A DNA stretch of 64,000 nt from Geofilum rubicundum JCM 15548 (GCF_000974365.1 NZ_BAZW01000003.1:124001-188000); one strand, 5' to 3'; positions 32,805 to 44,408 are shown, numbered from the stretch's first letter. Notes: a model not told the origin generated them from the sequence alone. Numbers and translations: made by a program.

Positions 32805-35800
32805 ATGAAAAAACATCTACATCGTTACGGACTGGTTATATGGCTTGTATTTGTCAGTCTTTTGACCGCCTCTGCCAACCAAATGGGGGAAATCCTAACC
32901 ATTGATGGTAAAAAGTACGAGCTTTTAAGCGGGAATCTGATAGCCAATCCCGGCTTTGAAAACGGCTTTACTGGCTGGACGGATGCGACTTCGTCGGCCG
33001 CGACGCTCACATCCGCTAAATTCAATATGGCCACCTCAGGTGGCATTAACAATTCGAAGTATTTGGTTGGACTGACCAACGAAAACAGCAGCTCGTCAGG
33101 ATCCATTGGCACCGGATGGTCCATTGAAGCAGGCAAGAGCTATCTTTTCGTTTATCATGTGAAGTACCTCAATGCCTCTGCAGCAGCCGGGTCGGAATTG
33201 TACCTTAAGACCTCCCTTACCAACGATAAAACCTCGTCGGCCGAACCAAAGGTGGTCATTAACACCACGGAGGTTGGCGAAGGTGGCATCTGGACGCAGA
33301 ACCATGTGTTCTTCACCAATGCCAATCCTGCCTATAGCAGCCTTATGGTTCGATTTCGTTGGTTGGACAATCGTTTTGGTTTTGATGACTTCATGCTTTA
33401 CGAGGCTGTTGAGGTGGTGAATACCGAAGCATTATCAGAATTAATCAATGAAGCCCAAATTCTTTACGACGTTGAGGCCAATGGCGCCGATGTGTTTCAG
33501 TCGGCCATTACCAAAGCAGAGGGCTATTTGTCGAGCACCTCGGCGACCGAAATTACGCAGGCCATTGAAGATTTGCAAACGGCCATAAGTACCTATCAAT
33601 ATGCGAATGCGTCTTCCGACGCCCCGCTCGACATGACTCACTTTATTGTGAATGCCGGTTTCGACAACAATACCTCCTCCGGGTGGGAAGGTGCGGGTAC
33701 TGTGAACTATCACGAGGTGGAGTTCTATCAGAAGACTTTCAATATGTATCAGGTGGTGAGTGGACTGCCAGCAGGAAAATACCGTTTAAAAGCACAAGGT
33801 TTTGAGCGTCCAAAGAGCAACGATGGCGGTGCTGCCTACCAAGCCGGAAGTGAAACGATTTATGCGCAATTTTATGCACAAACTGCGGGCTATTCAGAAG
33901 TAAACACCTCCTTTAACTCCTTGTACGAGCATACTTATACGGGTGCCGGTTCGCAAAATGGATATGTCAACACTATGGCCAGTGCGGAAATCATGTTCTC
34001 TAACGCATCGGGAGGCAATTACGAGATGGAATTGTTAAATATCCTCATCAACGAAGGGGCCAGTCTCCTCATTGGTGCCAAATCCGATTTTCAGCAAACG
34101 GGCTATTGGGTGCTGTTTGATAATTTCAGGTTGGAATATCTGGGGGCGACTACTTCTGACGATCTGGCCATTGCCATTAATAACCGTATTGAAGAAGCTC
34201 AGTGGTTGCTTACTCAGCACGTTAACACGGCCTCTAGTGAGGGTCTGAACACGGCTATTGACCAGGCGCAGGCAGCCACTATGGCCAATCCGCTGGTGGC
34301 TGATGATCTGACGGCTGCCAAAACGGTCATCGACGAGGCGATTACCACAGCCAATACTTCCTTCACCGCCTATGAAAATCTGCAAAAGGCCATTGATGAT
34401 GCTAAGCGAATTTTGGGTTTTCTGGACAAGGCCGATGAAATAACGCAACTTCAAGATGCCATTGAGGCAGCTGAGCTCAGTTATCAGGATTTGGGGTTGG
34501 CACTGATACAAATTAACAGCGCTACTGCCCGACTAAAGACGGTCACAAAAAGTGTGGGCAAACAAATCTATGTGCCCACGTGGATGATGGGGGATGTGTA
34601 TGACCCATCCAACAACTGGTCGATTGAGCGGAGTAAGCAATCGAAAAACTGGATTATTTTTTGGGAACCTGGATATGGCGATGACCCCGGCGCATGGTGG
34701 ACGATTGTCTGGAAATTGCCGAAAAGAGTTTTGTTTATTATGCGGATTCACTCAAGTTTATCCAGCGTGGTGCCTCCAAAACGGATACCTATAAAATGAT
34801 TATTCGACTGCGTTACTCAACGGATTGGGAGGCCTCCGGATCGGGGGTGGATAATACGATAGGACTATTGACACTGACCACTCCGGCCATAACATCGAGA
34901 GGGGGACAGACGGTGGCCCATGAGGTGGGGCATTGTTTCCAGTACCAGGTTCATTGCGACAACAACGATATGAATGGCTGGATGTATGGATTTGGCGCTA
35001 ATGCTTCCGGCGGAAACGGCTGGTGGGAACAATGTGCGCAATGGCAGGCTTACAAAGTGTACCCTTCACAACAGTTTTCCAATGAGTGGTTCAGCGGATA
35101 TTTGAGTAATGTTCATAAGCACGTTTTGCATGAATCGCCCCGCTACAACAACTTCTTTATTCAGGATTACTGGACTTACCTGCATGGCAACGATATCATA
35201 GGCCGTTTGTGGAACGAGTCGGTTAAGCCAGAAGATCCGGTGGAGACTTACAAAAGAATTACAGGCATCTCGCAGAGCCAGTTTAACGATGAAATGTGGG
35301 AGAGTGCGGCCCGGTTTGCCACTTGGGACATTCCCAAATTAAAAGCTTTGGGAGCTGGTGTAATTGCTTCACGTCCGCAGACAAAGATGAATAATCAAGG
35401 GGACAATGTGTGGCGAATCGATCCCACTGTTTGTGTCGAAAACTATGGACATAACATCATTCGGCTCAATGCACCGACGACGGAAAAAACCATCACCGTT
35501 TATTTTGAGGGATTGGCAGGAATCGACGGTTATCGGAAAAATTATGCGGGTCTGGATGGATGGCGCTACGGTTTAGTGGCACTTCTGAAAGATGGTACCC
35601 GTGTGTATAGTGAGGTAAAGGCTGCCAGCATGTCGGTCAACCAAGGCCAAGGAAGCATCAGCTTTGACTGTCCCGCCAATTCCAGCAAACTTTGGCTGGT
35701 GGTTTCTGGTGCTCCCAGTGAGCACTGGCGGCATGCCTGGGACGACAATGACGACAACGATGAACAGTGGCCCTATCAGGTGAGCTTCAATAATACCAAT

Positions 35801-36067
35801 ATATTTGGCTATGCCAATGTGGTGACATCCCTTCCTCTGAATCATGCATCGGAAGCAGGCTTGGACATCTTTGTGGATGATCGCACGCTGACCATTGGTA
35901 ACATTCAAACCGACGCGAATATTCGTATTTACAATGTGGCGGGCAGTTGTGTGGTTAATGAAAATGCAAGCAGCGGAAGCTATAGCAGTCAATTGGCACC
36001 TGGTGCTTATGTCGTGAGCGTAAGAACTAAACAATATGTTGTTTCGCAAAAGGTGTTGATACAATAA
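32805..36067 (+). CDS. Secreted multidomain metallopeptidase-like protein (DUF6055) with T9SS sorting domain (one frameshift)
   Basis: The protein is about 1,087 residues once a missing C near 34693 is restored (GGCGCATGG where GGC-GCC-ATG-G is expected). Order: signal peptide (1-24); a carbohydrate-binding-like beta domain beginning LIANPGFENGFTGWTD; a helical FIVAR-like segment; a second binding-like domain (FIVNAGFDNNTSSGWEGAG); more helices; then a DUF6055-type catalytic region with the zinc motif TVAHEVGHCFQYQVH; and a C-terminal T9SS type A sorting domain (IRIYNVAGSCVVN...YVVSQKVLIQ). It should be secreted and surface-attached. HExxH suggests proteolysis, possibly of glycoproteins; substrate unknown. 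A strong terminator follows. Confidence 0.82.
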
Positions 36068-36091
36068 AATAACCATTTGAGATGGGAGTGG

Positions 36092-36130
36092 GCTGCCTGA
36101 CAGGAATGAATCCTGTCAGGCAGCTTTTTT
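36092..36130 (+). terminator. Strong intrinsic terminator
   Basis: A perfect 14-bp stem GCTGCCTGACAGGA with a 5-base loop is followed by six T, directly after the DUF6055-type peptidase gene. Confidence 0.93.
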
Positions 36131-36210
36131 CCTACAGGCGATATAGGAAATTTTCGAACAAATTGATAAATTTGGTATTATGTTAAAATTCTATCTTAAA
36201 GGATCGATTT

Positions 36211-36535
36211 ATGAAACCAGACGCTGAAATTCTACTTCTCCGCGATGAAGGAGTTGTACCGACAGATTCCGTTTTGGAGGACGTCACCGGCAGTGTTTAA
36301 GAAAAAAACGGTTTTTTGGCTTTCGGTTTGGGACGGTTTTATAAGGACAAGTTTTTACTTCACCGAAAAAACCAAACCTGGCGTTTTGTCCTTGAATATT
36401 GATGACGAATTAAAGCAGAATCTTGAGAGTGCAAAGCCCATTGGGAAATTGATTCCCTTGGTTTTTGATATCGTGTCGGATGATCAGCTGGTTGATTTTT
36501 ATGAAATTGTAAAATATAAGAAGGGGCTAAAATGA
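36211..36535 (+). pseudogene. DUF3788-family gene with internal deletion
   Basis: The first frame, from ATG 36211, reads EGVVPTDSVLEDVTGSV and stops at 36300. The C-terminal two-thirds of the family continue in another frame (VFKKKTVFWLSVWDGF, FYFTEKTKPG, KPIGKLIPLVFDI, KYKKGLK). The family segment that should join them (roughly 35-45 residues with the WRYY-type motif) is missing, so this is a deletion joint at about 36295-36305, not a simple sequencing indel. An ATG at 36245 could still express the 96-residue C-terminal part. Function of the family unknown. Confidence 0.6.
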
Positions 36536-36562
36536 AAAGGGAACATGTTTGATTTTTGTAAA

Positions 36563-36605
36563 TGATAAAAGCCTACTAACCAACAATCAGTTGACTAGCA
36601 GGCTT
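36563..36605 (-). terminator. Terminator of the beta-helix gene (minus strand)
   Basis: On the minus strand a 16-bp stem (AAGCCTGCTAGTCAAC...GTTGGTTAGTAGGCTT, with G-U pairs) and a 5-base loop are followed by TTTATC. It lies between convergent genes. Confidence 0.65.
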
Positions 36606-36670
36606 CTATGATTATTGAAATAAAGAGTTCTACAACTTAACCCAAAATACTGATAAGGATGTTTATAAGG

Positions 36671-38328
36671 TTATTTTTTGATAATTTTTTGGTTGACCGA
36701 CCACTCGTCGCCGGAAATGTTTACGAGGTAAATACCCGGAGTAAACATGGATAAATCCAATTCAGATTCTCCACCGGAAACTACTGTGCTTAATACTGTT
36801 TTTCCACTGATATCAAATACCTGAACGGCTACTTGTTCGTAATCACCCGGTATTGCGATGGTCAGACTGGATACCACAGGATTGGGGAACATGGCGATTT
36901 CACTGACTTCAACATCAACATTTTCAGCAGATATGCTGGCCGATTTTAAAATCGGAACCAATAGCCATTGTGCATTAGCATGAGTAGTGTTGGCCCACTG
37001 TCCGGCCACAGATCCATTGGTCGTATATCCCATACCATCCAGAAACAGGCCGGTACCACGATTCTGAATGCGCACATAATCGCCACTGTAGACTTCGATG
37101 CTCCATTGTGAATTGACATGAGTGGTGTTGGCCCATTGTCCGGCCACAGACCCATTGGAGGTACGTCCCATACCATCTATAAATAAGCCGGAACCTACAT
37201 TGCGCAATTGGTAATAGCCGTCTCTGCTGATAACTTCCCATTGAGAATTGACATGAGATGTGTTGGCCCATTGTCCGCAATCAGCTCCATTGGTGGTGCG
37301 TCCCATGCCGTCAAGGTACAGACTTGTTCCCCGATTCCTGATTTGATAAGTGCCCTCTAAACCGTTGCAGGTCGTACTTACATTGGCATAGCTGCCTGAT
37401 CCGGTAACCGTTACACCACTGTCGCAACAGCCGGCTTCAACCCTCGAGTTGACGGTGTTTTCCAACCAAATTCCCCGACCAGTGCCCCATTGATCAACAC
37501 AGTTGGTGATTTTACAGTTTTTTAATTGGATGTTGTTGCTGCCGGAAAGGACAAAAAATCCCCGGCCGCATTCATTGGCATACAACATATCAATCACTAC
37601 GTTGCTGCAGCTATTGGCAAGCCGCAAGCCGGCATATCCCGCGCCATAGCTACATCTATAGGCATCCACCGTTCCGATGGTTCCATTGATGGTTTTATTT
37701 AGAAGAACGCCACATCCACCTAGATTTCTGGCCACAATTCCGTCTGCATAAAAGCCATCTACGCCATAAGTTTCCAGCCCATGACTGCCATTGTCCTCAA
37801 ATGTGCAATTTATAACTTCTACATTGCTGACCCAGCGACCTTCTTCGTAGGGGCGACTGGGGTGACTGTCAATACGGATTCCAATACCACCACCTTTAAC
37901 CGTAATATTCTGAAACGTCAGATCTCCGGCTCTGCTGGTACGAATCCCCATGCCTCCGCCATAATTGTTCAACGTAAAATCATACATGCTGATGGGGCCG
38001 GAACCTTCAATATGAAAGCCGTTGCCGCCGTGGCCCGAGGTGAAGGTGTTATTATGGCCGTAGAAAGTGAGACCGGGACGGAGGAAAATGGTTCCTGATA
38101 AGGTTCCACCAGTTAAAATATGTACCTCACGGTTTCCGGTGCCAATACAGTTTGTAATCGCAGTTGCTAAATCGGTAGTAGTGCCCTGGTCTACATTGTT
38201 AATGCGCCAGACATAACTGTTTCCCGATTGACGCACTTCGTTTGTATATGCAAGTAGTGCATCGTTGATAAAAATAGTACCAATAGTATAAGGCAAATAC
38301 TCAGGGATAATTTGGTAAACTTCGACAT
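36671..38328 (-). CDS. Secreted right-handed beta-helix protein with ricin-type lectin repeats and T9SS sorting domain (one frameshift)
   Basis: The true start is the ATG at 38328, which gives a signal peptide (MSKFTKLSLSICLILLVLFL). A missing G near 38260/38261 (ATG-CAC for ATG-GCA-C) shifts the frame into the main ORF, for about 552 residues in total. Residues about 70-330 form parallel beta-helix coils (DLTFQNITVKGGGIGIRID, NVEVINCTFEDNGSHGLETY), as in polysaccharide lyases. Then three lectin repeats follow, each with Q(I/L)RN.G..L(Y/F)(L/I)DGMGRT and a QWANT motif. The end is a T9SS sorting domain (FPNPVVSSLTI...). Probably a secreted glycan-binding or degrading protein; no catalytic residues could be assigned. 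Confidence 0.75.
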
Positions 38329-38859
38329 GATTTTTCGTTTTTTGGTTAAAAGAATTAAGTTGTAGAGGATTGGGTTTTGTATAATTTTTACATATTAAAA
38401 AGTAGTTATTTTGGTAATATTTGTTGATTTTTTGTGTAATTGATTGGAATACAATTATTAAATTAAAAACTAGGCCTTGTTGCCTGTTTTTCGCATTGGC
38501 GCAATATATGTAAATATTTTAAATGTATGTTAATTTTTATACAGTTTTGTGTATTTCTAGATTTAGTCATCCGTAAACCCTTGTTGAAAGTTAAATCCCC
38601 GTGTTTTTATTTTTAATATTTCCTACCTTGTTATCCAAGATGGTTAAAATGTATATACATCCATTGGTTCTCCCGGGGGCATGGGAAAAGTCATTTATTA
38701 TCTCCTTGTCGCTGTTTAGCAATGAGAAACCCATGGTCAATTAGTTTTGTTAACATTTCCATGCTAAATTTACCCCCTCTTTTTGTGGTAAAGTTGGTGA
38801 TGGCTTGCTGGTTTTATCGTTATTGGGAGTTTTTTTGATTGTATTTTGATTGAAATGAT
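38329..38859. other. Divergent intergenic region between the beta-helix and propeller-AraC genes
   Basis: This AT-rich region of 531 bases holds no open frame with family-like sequence and no clear TAnnTTTG promoter on either strand. It presumably carries the divergent promoters and AraC-type binding sites. Nothing else was recognised. Confidence 0.5.
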
Positions 38860-41439
38860 ATGAGTCGCCTTGCAAATATTATTACCCTGTTCCTGTTGGC
38901 CACAAATGTGGCTCGGCAAGTGATTTTTTATTTTCTACGATCAATGTTTCTCATGGCTTGAGTGATAACCAGGTACGTTATATTCTACAACTCCCTGATG
39001 GGCGTATGGTATTTACAACAAGCGGAAGCCTGAATGTTTATGATGGTTTTCGCTTTAAGTATATTCATCGCAAAACCTCTGATATACATCCCTTAAAAAA
39101 ATATGATGGCCATTATCGAATGTACCAATCTGAGGATTCTCTTCTTTGGATAAAGGATGCGCAAAAACTGATGTGTGTTGATCTGCATCAGGAAGAATAC
39201 CTTTCGGATCTGGGGAAATACTTTAAGCAACGGGGCATAAATGAAGAGGTGGAGGACTTTTTTGTGGATTCTGAGCAGCGATGGTGGTGTTTAACAGCAG
39301 AGGGGCTTCTTCAATACGATACGTCTGAGTTGCTTGAAATATCGGACAATATAGGTCGATTGCAGGATTTGGCATCCGATAAGGACCATTTGTATTTGTT
39401 TTACAATACTGGCGCGGTTGTTTGTTATGATCTGAAAACAAAAGCCAAGAGCTATGTGGAGTCGGCTTATCCGGTAGATGAACAAGCGCATTTTAGCAAC
39501 ACTTCACTGGTAGTAAAGGGGAATGACGGCTTTTTTCAATTGCGGAATGGAAGTAAGGGGGGATTTTTCTTTTTTGATCCCCAAAAGCGCAGTTGGGAAA
39601 AATGGCTTGAAACAGAATATACGCTGAATACCTTGGTTGTAGCCGGGGATGGAAGGGCCTATATCAGTTGTACAAATGGCTTTTGGGTTATTGATAGAAA
39701 AAAGGGTGATAAGCAGTACTTTCCCAACCTGAAGACAGTTAACGGCAGTACCATTCATACGGAAGTCAGCACCCTGTTTTTTGATAAACAGGGTGGCTTA
39801 TGGTTGGGGACTTTTAATAGGGGATTGTTGTATCATCATCCCTCAAGGTATAAGTTTGTCCATATTGGACGCACTTACTTTCCTGAATCATCTGTGAATG
39901 ATGTTATTGTGCAATCCTTTGCTGAGGATGCTTTTGGGAATATATACCTAAGGACCGAAACCGAATTTTATCAGTTTAAGGCACTCGAAGCGTCGGGCTA
40001 TAACTTACTTCCTGTTTCCAGGGATTTGCTACCCAACCAGGTCTTTGAAAAACTCAATGAAGATACAAGGCAGGTATTCCAAGGGCATTCCTATCCGGCT
40101 TTTCATATGGATGGGAGAGGCTGGAAATGGTTAGGCACACCGGATGGATTAAAACTTGTCAGGCCGGAGCAGCAGGAGGAACAAATGTTTTTTACAGAGG
40201 ATGGTTTGAGTAATAATTTTATTCATGCCATACTGGAAGACCGGCAGCACCATCTTTGGATAACCACCAGTTATGGCCTGTCAAAGGTGCTGGTTGACTC
40301 CGTGAATGAAAACATTCAATTTATTAATTATAACTCGCTCGATGGTACGCTCGAAGGGGAGTATGCAGATGGCGCAGCCTTTGAAGCGCGGGATGGGACC
40401 TTTATTTTGGCGGGGTAAATGGTTTTAATTTCCTTAAACCGGAGCGAATTTCGTCTCCTCCTTTGCCTTTTAAGCCTGTATTTACCAACTTTTCCTTCAA
40501 GGGAAAAGGATTGAAGCCGGGAATCGTTATGAGGGACGAAAAATATTGGCCCGAGCTACGCCTTACACCAAAGAGATGGAGCTTTCTTTCAATCAAAACT
40601 TTTTGACTTTAGAATATTCAGCTCTCAATTATCTGAATCCGTTTCAGACACGCTACCGGTATCAATTGGCGGGCATCGATAACGACTGGATGGAGGTCTT
40701 TTCCGGTAGTGAAAATTTTCGGACCAATGGTATCCTTAGTGTTTCCTATACCAATTTGCCTCCGGGAGAATACCTGTTTCGTGTTATGGCTTCAGATAAC
40801 AATAACCAATGGGATGCCACAGCTTCAGAACTGAAGATTATCATTCATGCGCCCTGGTGGAAAACGAAAACAGCTTATGCTTTATATGCCATTTCGGTTT
40901 TGTTAATCATGGCCCTAAGTGTGTTTTTATACTTGAATTACACTAGGAAAAAGTGGGAACGAAAGCATCGGGAGGAATTGCTTTTACAGAGAATTCGCCA
41001 CCTTATTCAACAACAACAGTTGCTGGAAGGAGAAAAGGAATCCAATACGTCAAAAAAAGCGACCAACCTTAAACACTCTGAAGGTACTAACCCATTGAGC
41101 CCCGCTGATGCCGAGTTTTTATCCAGGGCCATTAAGGTGGTTGAACAAAATTTATATGAGCCCAATTACTCCGTTGCGCAGCTCAGTCGCGATTTATGTA
41201 TGGATCGCACGGGTCTTTACCGGAAATTGATTTTGTTGATGGACAAATCTCCTTCCTCCTTTATTCGAAGAATTCGATTGCAACGGGCCGCCCGGTTAAT
41301 ACTTGAGGAGGACCTTAGTATCACAGAGGTAGCGGAAAAAGTCGGATTTAGCAGTTCAAGTTACTTTAGTAAGTGTTTTCAGGAAATGTATGGGTGCCGG
41401 CCATCCGAATATGCTGAAAACATCAAAAATTCAACATAA
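38860..41439 (+). CDS. Propeller-sensor/AraC-type membrane transcriptional regulator (three frameshifts)
   Basis: About 860 residues when three homopolymer losses are restored: one near 38915 after the signal peptide, a G at about 40414 (GGGG for GGGGG), and an A near 40540 (five A for six). Order: signal peptide (MSRLANIITLFLLATNVA); two-component-regulator propeller repeats (FSTINVSHGLSDNQVRYILQ, GLWLGTFNRGLLYHHP, GLSNNFIHAILEDRQHHLWI); a Y_Y_Y domain; one membrane helix (ALYAISVLLIMALSVFLYL); and an AraC HTH (NYSVAQLSRDLCMDRTGLYR, ITEVAEKVGFSSSSYFSKCF). There is no histidine kinase or receiver, so it is a one-component relative of the hybrid regulators that sense glycan fragments. It likely controls the adjacent GH31 gene. 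Confidence 0.85.
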
Positions 41440-41463
41440 TTGTTGCTGGTTTCAACCTGCGTG

Positions 41464-41495
41464 TTGTTCGCTCTTGCATGGTATGCCTACTTTTA
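41464..41495 (+). promoter_or_regulatory. Weak candidate promoter of the GH31 gene
   Basis: TTG (41464-41466), a 21-base spacer and TACTTTTA (41488-41495) are one base off the TAnnTTTG box, 37 bases before the ATG at 41533. Confidence 0.35.
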
Positions 41496-41532
41496 CCCAT
41501 AGATATTTCTATTGTTAATAAAATTGATAATT

Positions 41533-43899
41533 ATGAAAATGATTTCAGTGGGAAAAATTTTTATGGTGTTGCTTTTTTTCAGCACAACAGCCATGGCCCA
41601 AAATTTTCAGGAGACGCCAAATGGTCTTAAAACCACCATTCATTCAGTGGATGTGGAGGTTCAATTCTACACGCCAACAACGGTTCGAATAATAAAGTCA
41701 CCTGAAGGCAGGGAGTTTGTTAAGAATAGCCTGTCTGTTATTGAAGAACCTCAAAATTTAAAGTTGTCCGTTAAGCAGACGGGCCAACTTGCCCAGGTTA
41801 AAAGTGACCAAATGGAAGTCTCTATCAACCTGGAAACCGGAAAGATTTCCTTTTTCGATCTGAGTGGCCGGTCTTTACTGCAGGAAAAAGAAAAGGGCGT
41901 GAGTTTTGTCGATTTCAAGGATGTTGAAGAAGAAACCTTACGTGTTAAGCAAGCTTATGTGCTGGAAAAAGACGAAGCAATTTATGGTTTGGGGATTCTG
42001 CAAAACGGAAAAATGTCACAACGCAACCAAACAAAGTACCTTATTCAGGGGAATACGGAGGACGTTATTCCCTTTTTCCAATCGGTTAAGGGTTATGGCC
42101 TGTTTTGGGACAATTATTCGCCGACGACCTTTGCGGATAACGAGCAAGAAACCTCCTTTGAATCAGAAGTTGGTGATGGCATTGATTACTATTTTATGTA
42201 CGGCAAAAACGCCGATGGCGTTGTTGCCTGTATGCGTAACCTGACCGGACAGGCGCCCATGTTCCCGTTATGGACCTATGGTTTCTGGCAAAGTCGTGAA
42301 CGTTACAAAAGTCAGGATGAATTACTGGGTGTGGTCAAGAAATTCAGGGAGTTGAATGTGCCCATTGACGGTATCATACAGGACTGGCAGTATTGGGGCA
42401 GTAACTATCTCTGGAATGCCATGGAATTCCTTAATCCGGGCTTTCCAAATCCTCAAAAAATGGTGAACGATGCGCACGATATGAACGTTCACATGATCAT
42501 ATCCATCTGGTCCTCCTTTGGTCCCAAAACCAAGCAATACCAGGAGTTGGAGGAGATTGACGCGCTGTTGGATTTTACCACCTGGCCGCAGTCGGGCATA
42601 CAAGGTTGGCCACCCAACATGGATTATCCTTCGGGGGTAAGAGTATATGATGCCTATCATCCGGCTGCCCGCGATATTTATTGGAAATACCTGAAGGAGG
42701 GCCTCTTTTCCTTGGGCATAGACGGTTGGTGGATGGACTCTACCGAACCGGATCATTTGGATATTCAACCGGAAGATTATGATAATATGACCCACATGGG
42801 GTCCTTCCGGAAAGTCCGCAATGCCTATCCTTTAATGACGGTGGGTGGGGTTTACGACCACCAAAGAGCGGTGAGTTCCGACAAGCGTGTGTTTATTTTG
42901 ACACGGTCTGCTTTTGCCGGCCAACAGCGGTATGGGGCCAATACCTGGACAGGCGATGTGGTGGCTTCGTGGGAGGCGCTTAGAAACCAGATTCCTGCAG
43001 GATTGAACTTTTCACTGACCGGCATTCCGCATTGGAACACCGACATCGGCGGTTTCTTTTTATGGGAATTTAAAAATCCACTTGACAATCCCGACTATAG
43101 GGAACTTCACGCACGATGGATGCAGTTTGGTACTTTCTCGCCCATGATGCGCTCGCATGGTGAGGGTTATCCGCGTGAAATCTATCAGTTTGGGAAAAAG
43201 GGCGATCCTATCTATGATGCGATTGAGAAGTACATTCATCTGCGCTACAGTCTGTTGCCCTATATTTATTCCACTTCGTGGGACATCACAGCCAACCAAT
43301 CGAGCATGATACGTGCTTTGGTGATGGATTTTGCCGATGATACCATGGCATTAGACATCAACGATCAGTTTATGTTTGGGAAATCACTTTTGGTTTGCCC
43401 TGTGACCGAAAGCATGTATACCATTGATGGCAAAGCCGATTTCAGTCAAACGAAATCCCGTGAACTCTATTTGCCCAAAGGTGCCAACTGGGTTGATTTC
43501 TGGACAGGCGAAAAATTGGATGGCGGCCAAACCATCCGTAAGGAAACGCCCCTTGATATCATCCCATTGTATGTCAAAGAAGGTTCGATTTTGCCTATTG
43601 GACCTCAGGTCCAATATGCCACAGAAAAACCATGGGACCACCTGGAACTGAAAGTGTATGACGGAGCAGATGGCAGCTTCCTTTTATATGAAGATGAATT
43701 CGACAATTACAATTATGAAAGTGGTGCTTATTCTGAAATTCCCATTTCATGGAACAATGCCGCCCGAAAATTGACCATTGGTGCCAGGAAAGGCTCTTTC
43801 AAGGGCATGCTTAAGAGCCGTAAGTTCACCATTACCCTCATTGACGGAACTACAAAAACGGTGGATTACAATGGAAAAAAAGTGGTAGTGAAATTATAG
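41533..43899 (+). CDS. GH31-family alpha-glycosidase, secreted
   Basis: This 788-residue protein starts at ATG 41533 (in-frame upstream ATGs extend without sense); its signal peptide ends at AMAQ. The N-terminal beta domain is followed by a GH31 barrel with the nucleophile Asp402 in DGWWMDSTEPD and the acid/base Asp475 in NTWTGDVVASW. It also has GIIQDWQYWGS and FSLTGIPHWNTDIGGFF, typical of alpha-glucosidase and alpha-xylosidase members. There is no PA14 insertion, unlike many Bacteroides alpha-xylosidases. Likely periplasmic; exact sugar specificity open. It follows the AraC-type regulator, and a hairpin terminator follows it. Confidence 0.92.
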   Translation: MKMISVGKIFMVLLFFSTTAMAQNFQETPNGLKTTIHSVDVEVQFYTPTTVRIIKSPEGREFVKNSLSVIEEPQNLKLSVKQTGQLAQVKSDQMEVSINLETGKISFFDLSGRSLLQEKEKGVSFVDFKDVEEETLRVKQAYVLEKDEAIYGLGILQNGKMSQRNQTKYLIQGNTEDVIPFFQSVKGYGLFWDNYSPTTFADNEQETSFESEVGDGIDYYFMYGKNADGVVACMRNLTGQAPMFPLWTYGFWQSRERYKSQDELLGVVKKFRELNVPIDGIIQDWQYWGSNYLWNAMEFLNPGFPNPQKMVNDAHDMNVHMIISIWSSFGPKTKQYQELEEIDALLDFTTWPQSGIQGWPPNMDYPSGVRVYDAYHPAARDIYWKYLKEGLFSLGIDGWWMDSTEPDHLDIQPEDYDNMTHMGSFRKVRNAYPLMTVGGVYDHQRAVSSDKRVFILTRSAFAGQQRYGANTWTGDVVASWEALRNQIPAGLNFSLTGIPHWNTDIGGFFLWEFKNPLDNPDYRELHARWMQFGTFSPMMRSHGEGYPREIYQFGKKGDPIYDAIEKYIHLRYSLLPYIYSTSWDITANQSSMIRALVMDFADDTMALDINDQFMFGKSLLVCPVTESMYTIDGKADFSQTKSRELYLPKGANWVDFWTGEKLDGGQTIRKETPLDIIPLYVKEGSILPIGPQVQYATEKPWDHLELKVYDGADGSFLLYEDEFDNYNYESGAYSEIPISWNNAARKLTIGARKGSFKGMLKSRKFTITLIDGTTKTVDYNGKKVVVKL

Positions 43900-43909
43900 T
43901 TTTACCATT

Positions 43910-43950
43910 CTTCGCTGAGCTCTTGATTTAGAGCCCGGCGAAGTTTGTTT
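43910..43950 (+). terminator. Intrinsic terminator of the GH31 gene
   Basis: A 13-bp stem with two mismatches (CTTCGCTGAGCTC...GAGCCCGGCGAAG), an 8-base loop and a T-rich tail, 11 bases after the GH31 stop. Confidence 0.75.
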
Positions 43951-44112
43951 TGTGCCGGGTAAAAAAATGGAAATTATTAGAATGGGGAAGGCATCAGATT
44001 CTGTAAATCCCAATTTTGGCTTTCAGGTTTTGACAATGATTTATGGCAAAAAATCAGCCGGTAAAATTGAGAATCCCAGGTGGTGAGGTGTTCTTTTAAG
44101 TCAGGAGATTCT

Positions 44113-44376
44113 ATGTGCATCAATAAATGGGAAATATTAGACAAGATCTGTTACACAGACCTTGTCTATGGAAGAATCAATAAAAAGTTAAAAAGTCAGC
44201 TCTCTATGGCGCAAATTGAAGAGCTGCTTTTTCAGGTCATCCAAAAAACGTCTGCCGATGATTTTCAGCGAATCGGTAAAAATATTTATGTCACCAATGC
44301 CGAAAAGGGGATGCGCATCACCATCAACAGAAATACTTTTCGGGTCATTACTGTGGATGAGGTGATGAAGAAGTAG
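44113..44376 (+). CDS. DUF3781-like small protein
   Basis: This 87-residue protein starts at ATG 44113 (a GTG upstream at 44080 is less likely). The pattern ILDKICYTDLVYGRINKKL, then QRIGKNIYVTNAEKGMRITI and FRVITVDEV matches DUF3781, in which a GKNWYV-like strand and a final ITA-type strand are conserved. Function unknown. Confidence 0.65.
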   Translation: MCINKWEILDKICYTDLVYGRINKKLKSQLSMAQIEELLFQVIQKTSADDFQRIGKNIYVTNAEKGMRITINRNTFRVITVDEVMKK

Positions 44377-44408
44377 TTTTCTCGAAGCGCTTTTGGCCGG
44401 ATGTCCTT

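Noticed and set aside
33441-34511. Minus-strand open frames within the DUF6055-type peptidase gene
   Set aside because: They arise from biased codon use of the secreted protein and have no family similarity.
36946-37320. Three repeats of about 110-120 bases in the lectin region as a possible CRISPR or satellite
   Set aside because: They are in-frame protein repeats (ricin-type lectin units), not an array with unique spacers.
43967-44086. 39-codon ORF after the GH31 terminator
   Set aside because: It lacks a signal peptide, a recognisable motif or a promoter, and the predicted peptide resembles no family.
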